Assembly (NCBI GenBank): GCA_022749755.1
Contig: CM040445.1
Coordinates: 17,381,182 to 17,445,181, forward strand
Origin: Azadirachta indica
Lineage: Eukaryota; Streptophyta; Magnoliopsida; Sapindales; Meliaceae
Direction: 5' to 3'
Length of the DNA: 64,000 nucleotides
Shown here: piece after piece, positions 1 to 11,819 of the stretch
Numbering within the stretch: position 1 is the stretch's first letter
Layout of the letters: each line of letters begins with the position of its first letter
Position numbers and translations under genes: made by a program
Notes under the pieces: model-generated
Seen by the model: only the letters and a program-made list of their open reading frames with translations
Told to the model about the DNA's origin: nothing
Databases searched by the model: none

Positions 1-2
1 AT

Positions 3-876
3 GAAAAGCTCATGCACAAGTTTTTGCCATGTTCGATTGAGAAGCTAATTGATCTAGATCTCCATCTAGCAACAGTGGTTGGAGGTTATGCTTAAGTCCG
101 ATAGCTGATTTGAGTGCTATAAATGTTCATTCCAATTTCATTTTCAAACTTTGAGCAAGTCTAAGTAGATGCATGATCTCTTAAAAGCCAATTAACTTAG
201 CCCGAGATCTTAGCTTATTTTTAGCATTTTACTTTAATTTTGTTCAATGAACATTAGACTTGGATAACTGACCATATTATGAATCAATTAGTTCCTGCTA
301 CTATTGATGAGTATTCTTGCAGCGTTATCTTTGTGAGATTTCTCATTGATGAGTTGATCAATATCATCAATGATGTCAAATGGTGTCCATGCTAACTGTT
401 CTTGGGTTGACTGTTTTATAGTCTTATGGTCTCTTAGTTCTTATTTGCCTCTTTATGTCAGTGTTTGCTGTTCATCCATACATAAATTGGTGTTAATTGA
501 AAGTATTCAACAAGTTGGTAGGTCTAAATTTTAATGGAAATAGTGCCTCACCAATCTATCATTGGATGAAGTGACCTTTCATTTATATCTTTTCTCAGTA
601 CTTCAGAATGTACCTCTTATACATAAAATATTGACTTGGTTCACTGATTTATCTGGAAAATTTCTTCTGTATTGTTGTCATTATGATTGATTGTAAAATT
701 TTATGACTAAAAACCAGGTTCGCTATCATGGGATTGGTAACAAACTACTTGGGGCCTGCTCGACCGGGCAAAAAGAGTTGAGATATCTTGGATATTGTGG
801 GGTCAAGAACCGAGATAAGCTGTCAAAGTGTCTTCGATCGATATTTTTTGGTTCTTCTTCATTATATCAGATCTAG
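3..876 (+). CDS. 3' end of an unidentified gene (two exon-like segments)
   Basis: Two coding-looking stretches lie at the left edge. The first is open from the window edge (frame of base 3) to a TAA at 93-95 and reads EKLMHKFLPCSIEKLIDLD and onward. The second follows an AG at 716-717 and is open from 718 to a TAG at 874-876; it contains GIGNKLLGACSTGQKEL and LRYLGYCGVKNRDKLSKC. Codon use and the basic, Cys/Leu-rich composition look like real protein. An intron of about 640 bases with a donor near 75-85 would join them in phase if the GT at 78-79 is used, though neither nearby donor is a strong consensus. I do not recognise the family. The piece is probably the last two exons of a gene that starts outside the window. 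Confidence 0.35.
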
Positions 877-1420
877 TTAGTTCCTTTTTTCGGCAGGGAA
901 AATGAGGTGTTCATGAAATTTGTTGTATTATGAGGAAACCAGATAGCATACACCCAGGCAACCATTTGTTTTTCCCTAATTCTGCAATTTATCTGTGTTT
1001 CCTGGGCAGATCCTTTTCTTTTATTTTTTTTTAAATAATAAGATCTGTATTCAAGTTATATAGGAGTCCATCAAATCCTCCTACAATCTTGGCCAAATTT
1101 CATATAAGCAATGTGTCTAAGTTCTTTCAATGCTGATGCCAAACTTTGATATAATACTTACATCATAAAGTTTGTCTGCCTATGGTAACTTCATTAGCTG
1201 TTTTGGTGAAAGGCAAAACAAAAGGTAATATGTATATTATGTCATCTATAACCTATAATAATGAGGGATATGATCTGCCAACTACTACTTAATTTATAAT
1301 CTTTCTAAAGAATGAAGCTTCGTATTTATTTTCCCTCAAAGGATATCACATATATACATGTATGCACACAAATGGTTATTGGGAGCCTAATTATAATTTC
1401 TCTGAAAAGGAAAGGACAGG
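877..1420. other. Intergenic, no gene seen
   Basis: AT-rich sequence between the gene tail at the window edge and the first UGT remnant. It may hold the 3' untranslated region of the upstream gene. I see no open frame or repeat worth naming. Confidence 0.5.
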
Positions 1421-2676
1421 ATGGAAATCAAATGCTCTGATTCTCACTGTCACAGCTTCAGCTTCAACACCGTGAACATTCATGTGCTGCTCATGTAATA
1501 CCAGCTCAAGGACATGTTGCTCTGCGATGAAACTGTCACACTGTCTTGCTGATTGCAGAGTCAAAGGTTACATGTATGACTACAGAGTTCATATTTGCAA
1601 GAATTATGGAGAACCTGGGAACAAGGCCAAATTGCCAGAGCAGCGGTCAGAGTAGTTCCTGTCCCAGGTGAACTGGAAGTAGAAGATGACCAAAAAGACA
1701 AGGCTTAAGTTGAGACAGGGTATTGCTAGAGTCGTGCCTGGTTATCTGGAGGAGTTGATTAAGAAATTCGATAGACAGGACGATGATCATAAGATCACTT
1801 AAGTCATTGCTGATGTAAATTACGAGAGGACTCTGCAAGTTGCTGCAGAGCTGGGGATGAAATGAGCATTGATTTTTACATCAAGCACCAGGCATTTTGG
1901 CCATGATACTCAACGTTCTGAAGTATATTGATGCGGGCATTATTACCTTGGACGGTAAGCCTTTCACAATTTTTCACAAATATTTTTACTATTCAGCTGA
2001 TCTTATATAGAAATAGAATTTAAGCTTGTATATGTTTGAATGCCATCAGCAGGCAAGAAAGAATAAGAGGATTGAGCTTTCACCAAATCTTCTTGCTGCA
2101 AGCTCTGCTAAATTCATCTTGAACTTTCCCAGAAACCCATCTGCACAGTAATTGATATTTGGAGATGCAAATGTTAATAAACAACATGTTGAATCAATCT
2201 GACTGGATTTTATGCAACTGGTTTCATGAACTTCATCCCTCACCCAAACACTTACTTCCAAAGATTATTCCAATAGGCCAGTAACTCCGAAACTGGCAAC
2301 AATATCGGAATCTTTTGGTCTTAGACCGGTCATTTCTGCTGCTTTTGGAAGCGCATCAGTTTCAGTCAGCAACAATACAATGAATTAGCACTAGGCATTG
2401 AACTTGTTGGACGAGGCCAGGCTTGACCATGCCTACTCTGTCAATCTCCCGGGCTTGTTAGGGGCGAAAATATGTAATTTTGTGAAATGATGAAAGGGGG
2501 CACCTCAGGAAAAGGTGGCGGTTCATCCTTCTGTTGCAAGTTAATGGACACATTTGCTGTTGGAATTCCACAATGGAGGAAATGAGCATGGAGTCGCCAT
2601 TGCTTTGTATGCCTTATTGTACTCATCAGTTATATACATTGGGTTACATATGTGAAGGTTGGAAGGTTGGTTTGTA
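1421..2676 (+). pseudogene. UGT83A-like glycosyltransferase pseudogene (old)
   Basis: Remnant of a family 1 UDP-glycosyltransferase, clearly related to the two copies downstream. Recognisable pieces in order: HVLLM then PAQGHVA (near 1480-1525), VVPGYLEEL-like text near 1735, ADVNYERTLQVAAELGMK (near 1812-1863), a splice donor at 1955 in the same phase-1 position as in the other copies, an acceptor near 2052, IELSPNLLAAS (near 2070), AFGSAS and QQYNELALGIELVGR (near 2340-2415), and a PSPG box in pieces: APQEKVAVHPSVAS (near 2500), CCWNSTMEEMSM (near 2560) and ICEGWK (near 2650). Many stops and frame changes interrupt every part, and the usual HCGW reads as a broken HICCW. It cannot make a working enzyme. 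The probable start ATG is at 1421, but this is uncertain. Confidence 0.85.
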
Positions 2677-2894
2677 GTTCAAAATAATAATAACAATAAC
2701 AAATATACCAGTTATAGTAATTGGGCTCTTTAAAGATACACCAAACATAGAAAAGCGGTGAAAATGATTATTTACAACAGGACGGTGCTAGAGCTTCTGT
2801 GTCTTTAGGTAAGACCGTTACCAATTTTCAGTATGTTATGTAGGTATTCACTTTAAAGTTTGTTGATGATAATAATAAAAAGGGATTTAATCAA

Positions 2895-3300
2895 TTATGA
2901 TCACTATTTATCCTTGTATTTAAAAATGACCAACTATTTTATTAAAACATAGATACTCTAATAACTTTCGGATCCAAATACTCTCGTGACCATTTTTAAA
3001 TTAAAATTCACATAAATTTGGCGTTATTGGAAAATATATTTTTAAGTAAAGTGAAAATTTCACCTTATTTAAAAGTATGTTTCAAATAGAGTGAATAAAC
3101 TAAAAATTTTACCTCATTTAAAAATATGTTTTGAGTAAAGTATTTCAAATAATGTGAAAATTTTACCTTGCTCAACCTACTTTTGAGTTTGATAGAGAGT
3201 TGCATCTAAAAAATTAATATAGAGCTCGTGAGGGAAGCATTTTGGTTCAAAAGTCTTTAGATCGGTCACTTTTGAATAATATTTTGTTAGGTTGTCAAAA
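2895..3300. mobile_element. MITE-like element with imperfect inverted arms
   Basis: The segments around 2920-3000 and 3225-3295 are imperfect inverse complements: for example the left arm carries cggatccaaatactctcgtg, and the right arm inverted carries a run matching ccaaaatgcttccctcacgag. The interior holds internally repeated AT-rich text (two similar copies of an attttacct...tatgttt unit). No target duplication could be fixed. A short non-autonomous DNA element is the simplest reading, but the arms are diverged. Confidence 0.35.
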
Positions 3301-3371
3301 TTGATTTTTTAAGATAAAAATGATTCATTTTTCGTTAATTTTCTAATAAAAAAGGATAACAAAACATATAT

Positions 3372-3378
3372 GATGATG

Positions 3379-3450
<72 letters not shown>
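3372..3450. repeat. (TAA)n microsatellite
   Basis: An almost uninterrupted run of ATA/TAA trinucleotides of about 80 bases, preceded by a few GAT units. It lies between two UGT copies. Confidence 0.95.
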
Positions 3451-4102
3451 GATAGTACAATTCTCTTTGAAACATTGTTTCAAAGCAAACCATTTATTCT
3501 ATTATATAACATAATTTTATGAAAGCATAATTAAGATAATAGTCATTTTTTTTATTATAAATTATATCTACTAACATTATAATTAAAACTGTTCTAAGAG
3601 TTTAGACACATGCAGTTCTGGTCCATATTATAAACAAAACTCTTTTTTATACACATGAAGGGCGAGATTAAACCCCAAATTCAGTGTTTGGAGTAGTCTC
3701 ATAGATAATGAAAAGGAGCCCTACATTAAATAAGGTTCGAGAATATTTGTTCTGATCACCAAGGCTAGGCATGATTGGCAAGATAATAGTCACAATTAAT
3801 TTGCTTTTTTTCTCGACCAGGAACAAGTGAAAGGCGTAAACATAGGCATAGAGAATATGCTGCTGCTTTGCATTTATGGTCTGATTCATCGAAGGGCATG
3901 CTGCATCTTTCATAGATCATATACAAGCAAGCGTCACATTTGCCGGCAGAATCCTTTGTTTCTTTCGAAGAACGCTTAATGTCAATCGAATGGTACAATT
4001 TTGGAGGTTGTGAGAACAAAAAAAAAAAAAAAAAAAATTGTTGCCTATGTTATACATAATAAACGAGAAGCAGCAGCGAGTGCAAGCTTGGATGAATCAG
4101 TA

Positions 4103-5547
4103 ATGGGCAGGCAACCTCGTCCTCATGTGCTAGCAAGTGCATACCCAGCACAAGGCCATGTAGGCCCTTTGATGAAGCTCTGTCTCCTGATTGCCCGTCA
4201 CGGAATCAAAGTCACATTTGTAACCGCTGCTTGCATACATGCTCAAATGTTAGCAGCAGCAGAAATCAATAATGGTAAAGCACACAACTCCATTGATATT
4301 GTATCAATCCCGGACGGACTTGATCCTCAGGATGGAAGGAAAGATAGGATACAGCTGAGTCAATGCATGCAGAGAGTGATGCCAAGTCACTTGGAGAGTA
4401 TGATTAAGAAGGCTGATTTATCTGAGGATCATGAAAAGATTACTTGTGTCATTGCTGATGTAACTGTCGCTTGGGTACTAGATACTGCTAAGAATATGGG
4501 CGTCAAGACTGCGATGTTTTGGCGTACTATAGTTGCAGGCTTTGCCTTAGGTCTTTGTATTCAACATCTTATCGAAACCAAAATTATTGATCATAATGGT
4601 AAATGTAGCTTCTTTCAACTAGATTGTTAATTGCATGCTTTAATTTAACATAATGGGTTGTTCATAAATTTGAGTTTTATGAGATGATCCACATATCTCC
4701 GCAATTGCCAGCCATGAGCACTGATGATCTGATATGGAGTTGTCCAGGGATCCAATCAGGCAATCAGCAGAAGATCATATTCGGAAATGTCACATGTGCC
4801 AACAGGACTGTGAAAATTTCTGATTGGCTTCTCTGCAATTCATTTCATGAACTCGAACCTTCAGCTTGTGATACAATCCCAAATCTCCTACCAATTGGTC
4901 CATTAATTTCTACCAGTCTTCCTGGAAAACCGGCCGCAAGTCTTTGGCCTGAGGACTCGACTTGCTTAAACTGGCTCGATAAACAGCCTTCTCAATCAGT
5001 TATATACGTAGCCTTTGGTAGCATTGCAATTGTAAATCAGCATCAGTTTGAAGAACTGGCGCTAGGGCTTGAACTTGCAGGGCGGCCATTCTTGTGGGTT
5101 GTGAGGCCAAACCTTCTGGATGGATCGAAGATCAAATACCCTGATGGATTTTCAGAAAGAGTAGCGGATCGTTCGAAGATAATAGACTGGGCGCCACAAG
5201 GACAGGCATTGGCACATTCTTCTGTTGCTTGTTTCATAAGCCACTGTGTTTGGAACTCAACCATTCAAGGGTTAAGCATGGGAGTTCCATTTCTGTGTTG
5301 GCCTTACTTTGCTGATCAATTTCTTATCAGGAATAACGTTTGTGATTTTTGGAAAGTAGGGTTAGGGTTGAAGCAAGATGAAAGTGGGATCATGTCAAGG
5401 CATGAAATCAAGAGAAAGCTTGATGAATTGCTATCTTATGGGTGCATAAGACAAAATGGATTAAAAATAAAAGAAATGGCCAAAAAGAGTTTGGGTGAAG
5501 GTGTATCTTCAGTGAAGAAAAATTTGAGACCTTCGTTGAACAATTAA
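4103..5547 (+). pseudogene. UGT83A-like glycosyltransferase, recently damaged copy
   Basis: Family 1 UDP-glycosyltransferase in two exons, 4103-4598 and about 4684-5547. The start ATG at 4103 (MGRQPRPHVL) aligns with the intact copy at 31060; the in-frame upstream stretch is poly-lysine from an A-run and is not credible. Exon 1 is 496 bases, exactly as in the intact copy. It has the YPAQGHV motif with the catalytic His and VIADVTVAW with the partner Asp. Exon 2 has ISPQLPAM, ICN-like LLCNSFHELEP and a full 44-residue PSPG box (5188-5319) ending DQ. Three lesions are visible. The phase-1 donor at 4599 has no acceptor AG that restores the exon 2 frame. The PSPG core reads HCVW instead of HCGW (Val codon 5248-5250). 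Near 5518 an A-run shifts the frame, so the last residues differ from the family's FETF-type ending, which is still readable in the next frame. Probably inactive; a noncanonical splice or a shorter product from 4684 is the alternative. Confidence 0.7.
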
Positions 5548-6201
5548 AATGTATGAGATAATTATATAAATATGATTTGGGGTTTATTTGGTTTGTGAAG
5601 TGAAGATCTGATCGTAAAAGGTTAATTGAGACTTCTTGATGGTTGATATATTATTGAAAATTTCCCCAAAAATATATATATATATATATATATATGTAGG
5701 AGCTAATTTTTAGTGTCATATCTAAATGATACAATGAAGAAAATTGTTAATTTTAGTCGATGGCAATTTTACATTTTGCGAAATGAAACGAACTAATTTA
5801 AGCTAATTACTTATTTTTCACATTTAAATGATATGGTTAATTTTGGGCCCTTTTTTTTTCGAAAAAAAATCTTAAACTAAAGTACATCAATGAAACCCAA
5901 AAAAAAAAAAAATTGAAAGACTAGAGGCTTTGAATCATGCATTGTAAAATTTTTTAAGAAAATTAACATGAAAGATGATATAAATAAACATTAATGAAAT
6001 TCTTTGAAAAATTATAACATTATAAATGCAAGAGTTTTAAATTTGAAATTTAAAGTTTGGGGGAAAAAATGTAAGTACCTAATTTTTTTCTATATGGACA
6101 TATATCTCTTCATGTTTACCAAATCGGCAAATCTCCCTTGGCTTAAACAATGTTTGGAATAATTAACGTAAATTTTAGAAACCCTTCTATGATATATAAT
6201 A
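5548..6201. other. Intergenic, AT-rich
   Basis: Presumed 3' flank of the damaged UGT copy. It holds a short (TA)n run near 5671-5694 and A-runs near 5899-5912. No gene seen. Confidence 0.5.
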
Positions 6202-7482
6202 GGGGTATTTCATATATCTTTCTTGAGGTTTATAAAAATCACATATAAATAGAAAGTTTATGAAAATTCATAGGTAACCTCTTTTAGTACAGTAATTCCA
6301 TTTAATTGACCAACCAAAAATCATGAAAAGTCTTAAGTACCTTTCATGGTGAGCCAATTAAATGGAATATTAATAATTTCACTCCTAAGTTTTACCAAAA
6401 CAATATATCAAGATATAGTTCTCTCAAAGTTTACATTTTCAGCCTCGAAACAAAAAAAAAATTCAACTTCCATCAATGAAATCAAGTGTGAAATAGACAT
6501 TTTAAGGCAAATATTCAAACACAAATCCAAGAACCCTTCGTTAACTCTTTTGATCATCTCAGATCTAAACTTTCAACTCTTATTTTCATTAATTTCAATG
6601 TTATCCACCCAAACATTCGAATCAAAATCTAAAAACCAAGAACCGCTTTGCCATACTCCTAAAACTATCTCAAATTTATACTTACAAGGCTACCATTTTC
6701 ATTTATATCAAAATTACATACCCAAACATTCAAATCAAAAAGTGATATTTTACAATTTTTGTGGAGTGAAAAAATAGAAGAGAAAATGGAAGAGATAGGA
6801 AAAGAAAGAGCAAGATAGAGAAAAGGAAGAGAGGTAAGAGAATAAAGATGAAGAGGGATGAAGAAGATTGTGTTTTTAGGGAGAGAAATTTGTTTCTAAA
6901 GAGAGAGGATGGCATTTGAGCTCAAAGTGACTAAATATGACAACCCCAATAGTTGATCCGATAATTTTTGTCGAAAAACTCGCTAGAAACAGCATGCTGG
7001 GCAGTAGTGTAGTTCAGTAGACTTGTTTGTAAGATTTGTGGAATTGACGTAAAACTCTGCAATTATTTTGAGTTGAGTTGCTTTTGTTATGAAATATTTA
7101 AGCCACTATAATTTGTTTTGTTTTGATTTTGATTTTTTGATTTTAAAAAACATTTTAGTTTGTAATACACACACACACAATATAAGCGTCAAAAAAAAAA
7201 ATTGACATATATATATATATATATCAAATTTATTTTTTTTATTTTTTGTTTTTAAAATGTTTTAATTTGTAATACACACACACACATATATGTGGATAAG
7301 CTTGAAAAATAAATTTGAAAGATTAAAATTATCATTTTACAATATTACCCTCTTTTTAACAATTAACTATCGATCAATTTAATAAAATTACTGTAGCAAG
7401 GGAGGTATCTATAAATTTCAACAAACTTCCTATTTATATGTAAGTTTTACAAATGTTAGGGAAGATATATGAAAATATCCCG
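6202..7482. mobile_element. Mutator-like non-autonomous element with long terminal inverted repeats
   Basis: The first about 140 bases (ggggtatttcatatatc..., including aaatcacatataaatagaaa and cagtaattccatttaattga) are matched in inverse complement by the last about 140 bases (cgggatattttcatatatc when inverted). The flanks carry a near-perfect 9-bp target duplication, TATATAATA at 6193-6201 and TAGATAATA at 7483-7491. Long arms plus a 9-bp duplication are the Mutator superfamily pattern. The interior is AT-rich and lacks a transposase. A 143-codon ORF at 6346-6777 is low-complexity, resembles no family I know and is probably chance. An extra partial copy of the left arm follows at about 7558-7640. 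Confidence 0.65.
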
Positions 7483-7638
7483 TAGATAATAATACAAAAT
7501 TATCTCGTAACATTTTACATTTATATAAATTTGAAGAGTTATATTTGTATGAGAATTGTCATATACCTCCCCTAAAATTTATCAAAATTACACATAGAAA
7601 GAAAATATGATGTAATTTATTGGTAGCTCCTATTTGAT

Positions 7639-8017
7639 TAGGAATGGTAATGGGGTGAGTTCAAGGTAAGGTTTGTTATTATCGAACCAGCTCCTCCGTT
7701 ATTTTGAAAGAAATAGGGGTCTCTATTTTTAACTCGCTTAACCCGTCTGCAATCTAGTCCTACTTGATCTACTAAATTATAATGCCTCTATAGGTTATAA
7801 TTTATGGGCATAGCTATAGTAATATAACTCAAAATTTGGATTTAATACAATAAATTACGATATGATACAATATGTTTGTTACAATATTTTTTGGGGTGAA
7901 TAGGGCAGGGCGGGGTGAAACATAATTCTTGAATTTGCCTCAATTTTTAAATAGGTTGGATTTTTAAGCCTTAAACGGGACAGAGACCACGGGTTTAGAG
8001 ATTTTTGCTATCCCTAC
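7639..8017. mobile_element. hAT-like MITE
   Basis: The left end taggaatggtaatggggtga and the right end ttttgctatccctac are inverse-complementary in the pattern common to many plant hAT-type non-autonomous elements, with G/C-richer ends (ggggtgaatagggcaggg near 7894). It seems to have landed in a stray copy of the terminal repeat of the neighbouring Mutator-like element. I could not define a convincing 8-bp target duplication, so the borders are approximate. Confidence 0.4.
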
Positions 8018-9248
8018 CTTTAATGATGAAAACTCACTTTTACATTTAGTAGAAGAGCAATAAGGAGATTTCACCTAGACAGAGCCACTGCTACATTAAA
8101 CCTTGTCTAATCTTGCACACACTTAACTCTCTTTCTCTCTTTATAAACACGTACACCTAAAAAATTGAAAATGAAACCATCAATCATCTTTGCTCCCAAC
8201 AAACCAAATTCCACCAAAACTATTTTACATAATTGTGCAATTAGTGGCTCTTCTAAAAGAATCCCTAGTCTCTCAATAGTTGCCGATTGAAAATTAAACT
8301 CAATCACCCTTTTCAAAGAATTGCAAGTCACAATTTAACTAAGATTCCAATAGATCTCTTTTATTATTGAAGCAGGATATGACTTTGTCTTCTAATCCTT
8401 TTAAACAAGAGGCTACTATTATTAGGAAGAAAAATAATTAAGCTTCATTCACGTTCTTAATTCCCCTCATCTCTGACTATCTCATTCCATTAGTTAAACT
8501 TGAAATGACTATGATGCCTATACTTATTAAGTTTACAAATGAGACAAATTTGATTTCTTTAAATGTAGCCATATATTTTTTTATCTATTTTTATTATCTC
8601 ATATGGGCTTGCCCACAAAATTACTTCTACAAGTAAGAAAATTTCAAACTCTTAAGCTAATTTGTTTCTCTTGAATAGCTTGAAAACATCATAGAGTTGA
8701 TTTTGAAAGAATGCCTGAGAAAAATGCAGTGCCATCTCTTTTTTTTTAGTGGAGGCTAGGCTGTATTGTTATTCTTCATTAGATGATATCTATAGAGAAG
8801 ATGAACTATAATGGAAGATAAGGTGATAAATTGCTTAACGCACCATATAAAACACTAAGCTTACTCGCGAAAATTGAGAAAACTAATTAATGGAACTTAA
8901 AATGTAGTTGGGTTGTATATATAATGTAAAAATCCAAACCAGTGGTTCTATTGAACATTTATCATGTTTATAGTTTTCATGTTATTTGTAAAATCACAAA
9001 ATGCAGCTTCTTATATAAGAAGGAAAAATGGCAATGTAGGTCTTTATATTTATGGTTCTTATGTTTTGCATTTTGTGAATATATCTCTAATGTGACTCCT
9101 TATTCAAGTGTCTATATATCTTTTTGGTTAGTGATGTAGGTGGTAAAATGACAATTACATTAAGGGAAAATTCATACGGCTTGAATTTTGTTGCTTAATA
9201 ACTAGAAATGTTAAGATCCTAGGAAATCTATTGCATCACGTATATATG
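8018..9248. other. Intergenic with a possible gene-fragment remnant
   Basis: No intact gene. Near 8705-8740 the plus strand reads DFERMPEKNAVPS, which resembles the FDxMPEKNxVSW part of plant PPR proteins, but stops surround it and only about 13 residues match. A 74-codon minus-strand ORF at 8107-8331 has no recognisable domain. Confidence 0.3.
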
Positions 9249-9253
9249 GATAT

Positions 9254-9544
9254 TGTTTGAGAGAATGGCCTGAGGCCCAAGGGATTAATGGGCCATATGC
9301 CAGCAGGCCTAAATATCTGTCAGTCAGGGTAGAGGGTTTGTTCAGTTGGGCCAAAGACGGGTCTTGGTCAGAACATGTCTGGTCAGAAGTATTTAGCCAA
9401 CGTTTCAAGCTTAAGAAAACCGTTGTTCATCAGGATCCTTATAGGGATAGAAAACCAAATTGAATATATAATTCTAATTTGAAACGTATTGAAATTATAT
9501 TAGAGTCCACTCGGAGTACTATTAAGATAAGAAAATTGGTAGTG

Positions 9545-9575
<31 letters not shown>

Positions 9576-9705
9576 CATGCCCTACTCATGTAAATTCATT
9601 CATATTATTCTACTGATCTAGCAATAAAGTTTTCTCTTAAGTAATAAAAAGCTTCAGTTTAATTTTCATTGTGAGATATTAAAATTGTAAATTTGGGAAT
9701 TAATA
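9254..9705 (+). repeat. 5' LTR of the Tat-like element
   Basis: Starts TGTTTGAGAGAATGGCCTGA, matched by the 3' LTR with scattered differences. It ends ...aattaata; the expected terminal CA has changed to TA. A long (TA)n run near 9550-9567 is shared with the 3' LTR. The two ORFs over 9211-9463 are chance frames in the LTR. Confidence 0.9.
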
Positions 9706-9707
9706 AC

Positions 9708-9725
9708 TGGTATCGTTTGTGGGAA
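9708..9725 (+). other. Primer-binding site
   Basis: TGGTATCGTTTGTGGGAA, two bases after the LTR. It differs by C-to-T type changes from the TGGCGCC-type site of many plant gypsy elements of the OTA group, so it looks like a decayed PBS. Confidence 0.6.
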
Positions 9726-11700
9726 GTGTTCAAAAAGCTATGGTAGTGATCAAGGAACAACTAGTCGTCAAGAAACCTCCAACTGAAAGAATTCATGAAA
9801 AAGACTCATCGGACTCTAATGCTCCACAAGCCTTATTACAACGATCTGAGGGGCGAACGGTAATACACGATGGAGACATAGATGCAATTCAGCTCGTACA
9901 AAAGTTGCGAGAAAGTGAACGAAGGTATTTGGAAAAAGACAAGCAAGTGAAAGCTTTGGAGAATAAAACAAAGATAATGGAAAAAGAAATCGAAAATCTG
10001 AAAAAGATGATTAAGGAAGGCATCGTTGGTAGATGGATTTCGGAGAAGTTGGAGTTGCTAGAAAATAAAGAAAGTGTTACCTCACTGAGGGTTCAATATA
10101 AAGAGTTACCCTTATTAAAAGACTAGAAATTAGATTGCGAGAACAAAATAATCATAATAAGGAGAAATACACACCTACTCAACAAGAAAGGATTTAAGAT
10201 GGGGAACAAACGTGCGGAAGACATAATGAAAGAATGCTTTTCCGTGACCAAGAGAGACCTGAGTAGAGACCACCCACCAATCAGCATGAACTGAATCGAG
10301 TCAAAAGAAGACCTAAGCATAGTACAAATTTAGTAGATATGAGAACCTACTTGAATTAGAAGCATATGGAGATAAAGAAAAGGCCACTGTTGAGAGAATG
10401 CCGAACCAGGTCGGACCTACCGTTGATCAAGTAGTAAGCAAAAAGGAGATAGAAGAAATGATTCAAAAACTCACTGAAGTGTTGTAAGCCTAGAGAGAAA
10501 AGATCGACAATAAAACGGAAGTCCACCAGAAGGATTGGCATTTTCACTAAAGTCATACATTTTGAAAGTTCAAAATGCCTCAAATTCTACTGCATATGAG
10601 AAAAATAGACCCGATGTTACACATAAACCTCTTCAAAGAAATGATGATGATCTAAGACTTAATAGTGTTACAAATGTGCTGTGTATTCTCCATAACATTG
10701 GAAGGGTAAGAGAGGTAATGGTATAAAAATTTAAAGCTAGAAAGTATGAGGAGTTTTGATCAGTTTTGCGAGCAATTTGTTAATGAGTTTAAAGGAGTGA
10801 TGACCACAACAAAGAACCCTAGTTCGTTGTTATTATTAAAATAAGGAAGAGACAAACTTTAAAAAGCTTCATAAAAAGGTACTATGAGGAGGTATGAAAG
10901 CCAGGGCTTTTTCTTATCCCTTGGCATTGAAAGGACTGGAAAAAGGATCGCAAATAGATAGAGGATGGTTTGCCATCCATAAGCAAACCATGATTACTTA
11001 TGAGCAGGCTTAAAAGGAGATCTTCGAAGAAGATGAGATGGAACATCGAATATTGTTGTTGAAGAAGGAAGAGAGGTTCGAAGGATCTAGAGACAAAGGG
11101 CAAGGATTAAAGCCCGATGATAGAAGAAACAGAAGAAAAACCAAGAGGCCCAATCTTAGGCCCATTTAGAAGAGGGAATAAGATTTTCAATATTTGCAAT
11201 ACGATGATAGATTTGAGTAGAGACCTGGCCACAGATTCCAACCCCTAAAATATGAAGGAAGAATAGAACAGCCAGGGGAATTACTTCTTCACATAGAGAA
11301 GGGGTTAAAAGAGTTGTTCCGGTGTAAGATAAAAGAAAGTTTATCGAACTGAATACACCCTTATTAGTAATTTACGAGGAAATAGAAGATTTCTATTGCC
11401 CGGACCATGCCCCCAAGGTTGACATCAAATGTCTGTGATATGAAAAGAAAATAAGTGTTCCATCAAGACCATGGGCATATAATTGATTAGTGTTTGCACT
11501 TGAGGGAATAGGTAGAAATCTTGGTTTGGAATAATTATCTTGATTGATACAGAGGTAGAGCTTAATAGACGGTAGAAGGCTTTGAACATAAACGAACAAA
11601 ATTGAAAGATTCGATCCATAAAAGCATGATGATCTTAGAAGGATCAACGCTAATGGGAAATTCCAACAATGTTAGGAAGAATTATTCAAAATATTCATTA
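9719..11700 (+). pseudogene. gag remnant of the Tat-like element
   Basis: The 5' part is still open at 9719-10126 (no ATG of its own at 9719) and is charged and heptad-like (LRESERRYLEKDKQ... MEKEIENLKKMI), a probable coiled coil. Further on, SFDQFCEQFVNEFKG near 10755 and VFHQDHGHI-like text near 11455, the latter resembling the histidine-rich FHxDHGHxTEdC region of Tat-type gag. Stops and shifts are frequent after 10126. Confidence 0.65.
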
Positions 11701-11819
11701 CCAAATACGTCCGTGGGTAACACGCAATGAACGCCAAAGCAAAAAAGAAGCCGAGATTAGTATTAGTCCTAATCATATTCACAAATGAGGACGAAGTAGG
11801 GGTGACTACCCCCATGATG

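Noticed and set aside
4001..4102. Upstream extension of the second UGT first exon with a poly-lysine start
   Set aside because: The extra codons come from an A-run in the leader; the ATG at 4103 matches the start of the intact copy and gives the same exon length.
6346..6777. 143-codon ORF inside the Mutator-like element
   Set aside because: Low-complexity Ser/Lys/Ile-rich text with no domain; likely a chance open frame in AT-rich element DNA.
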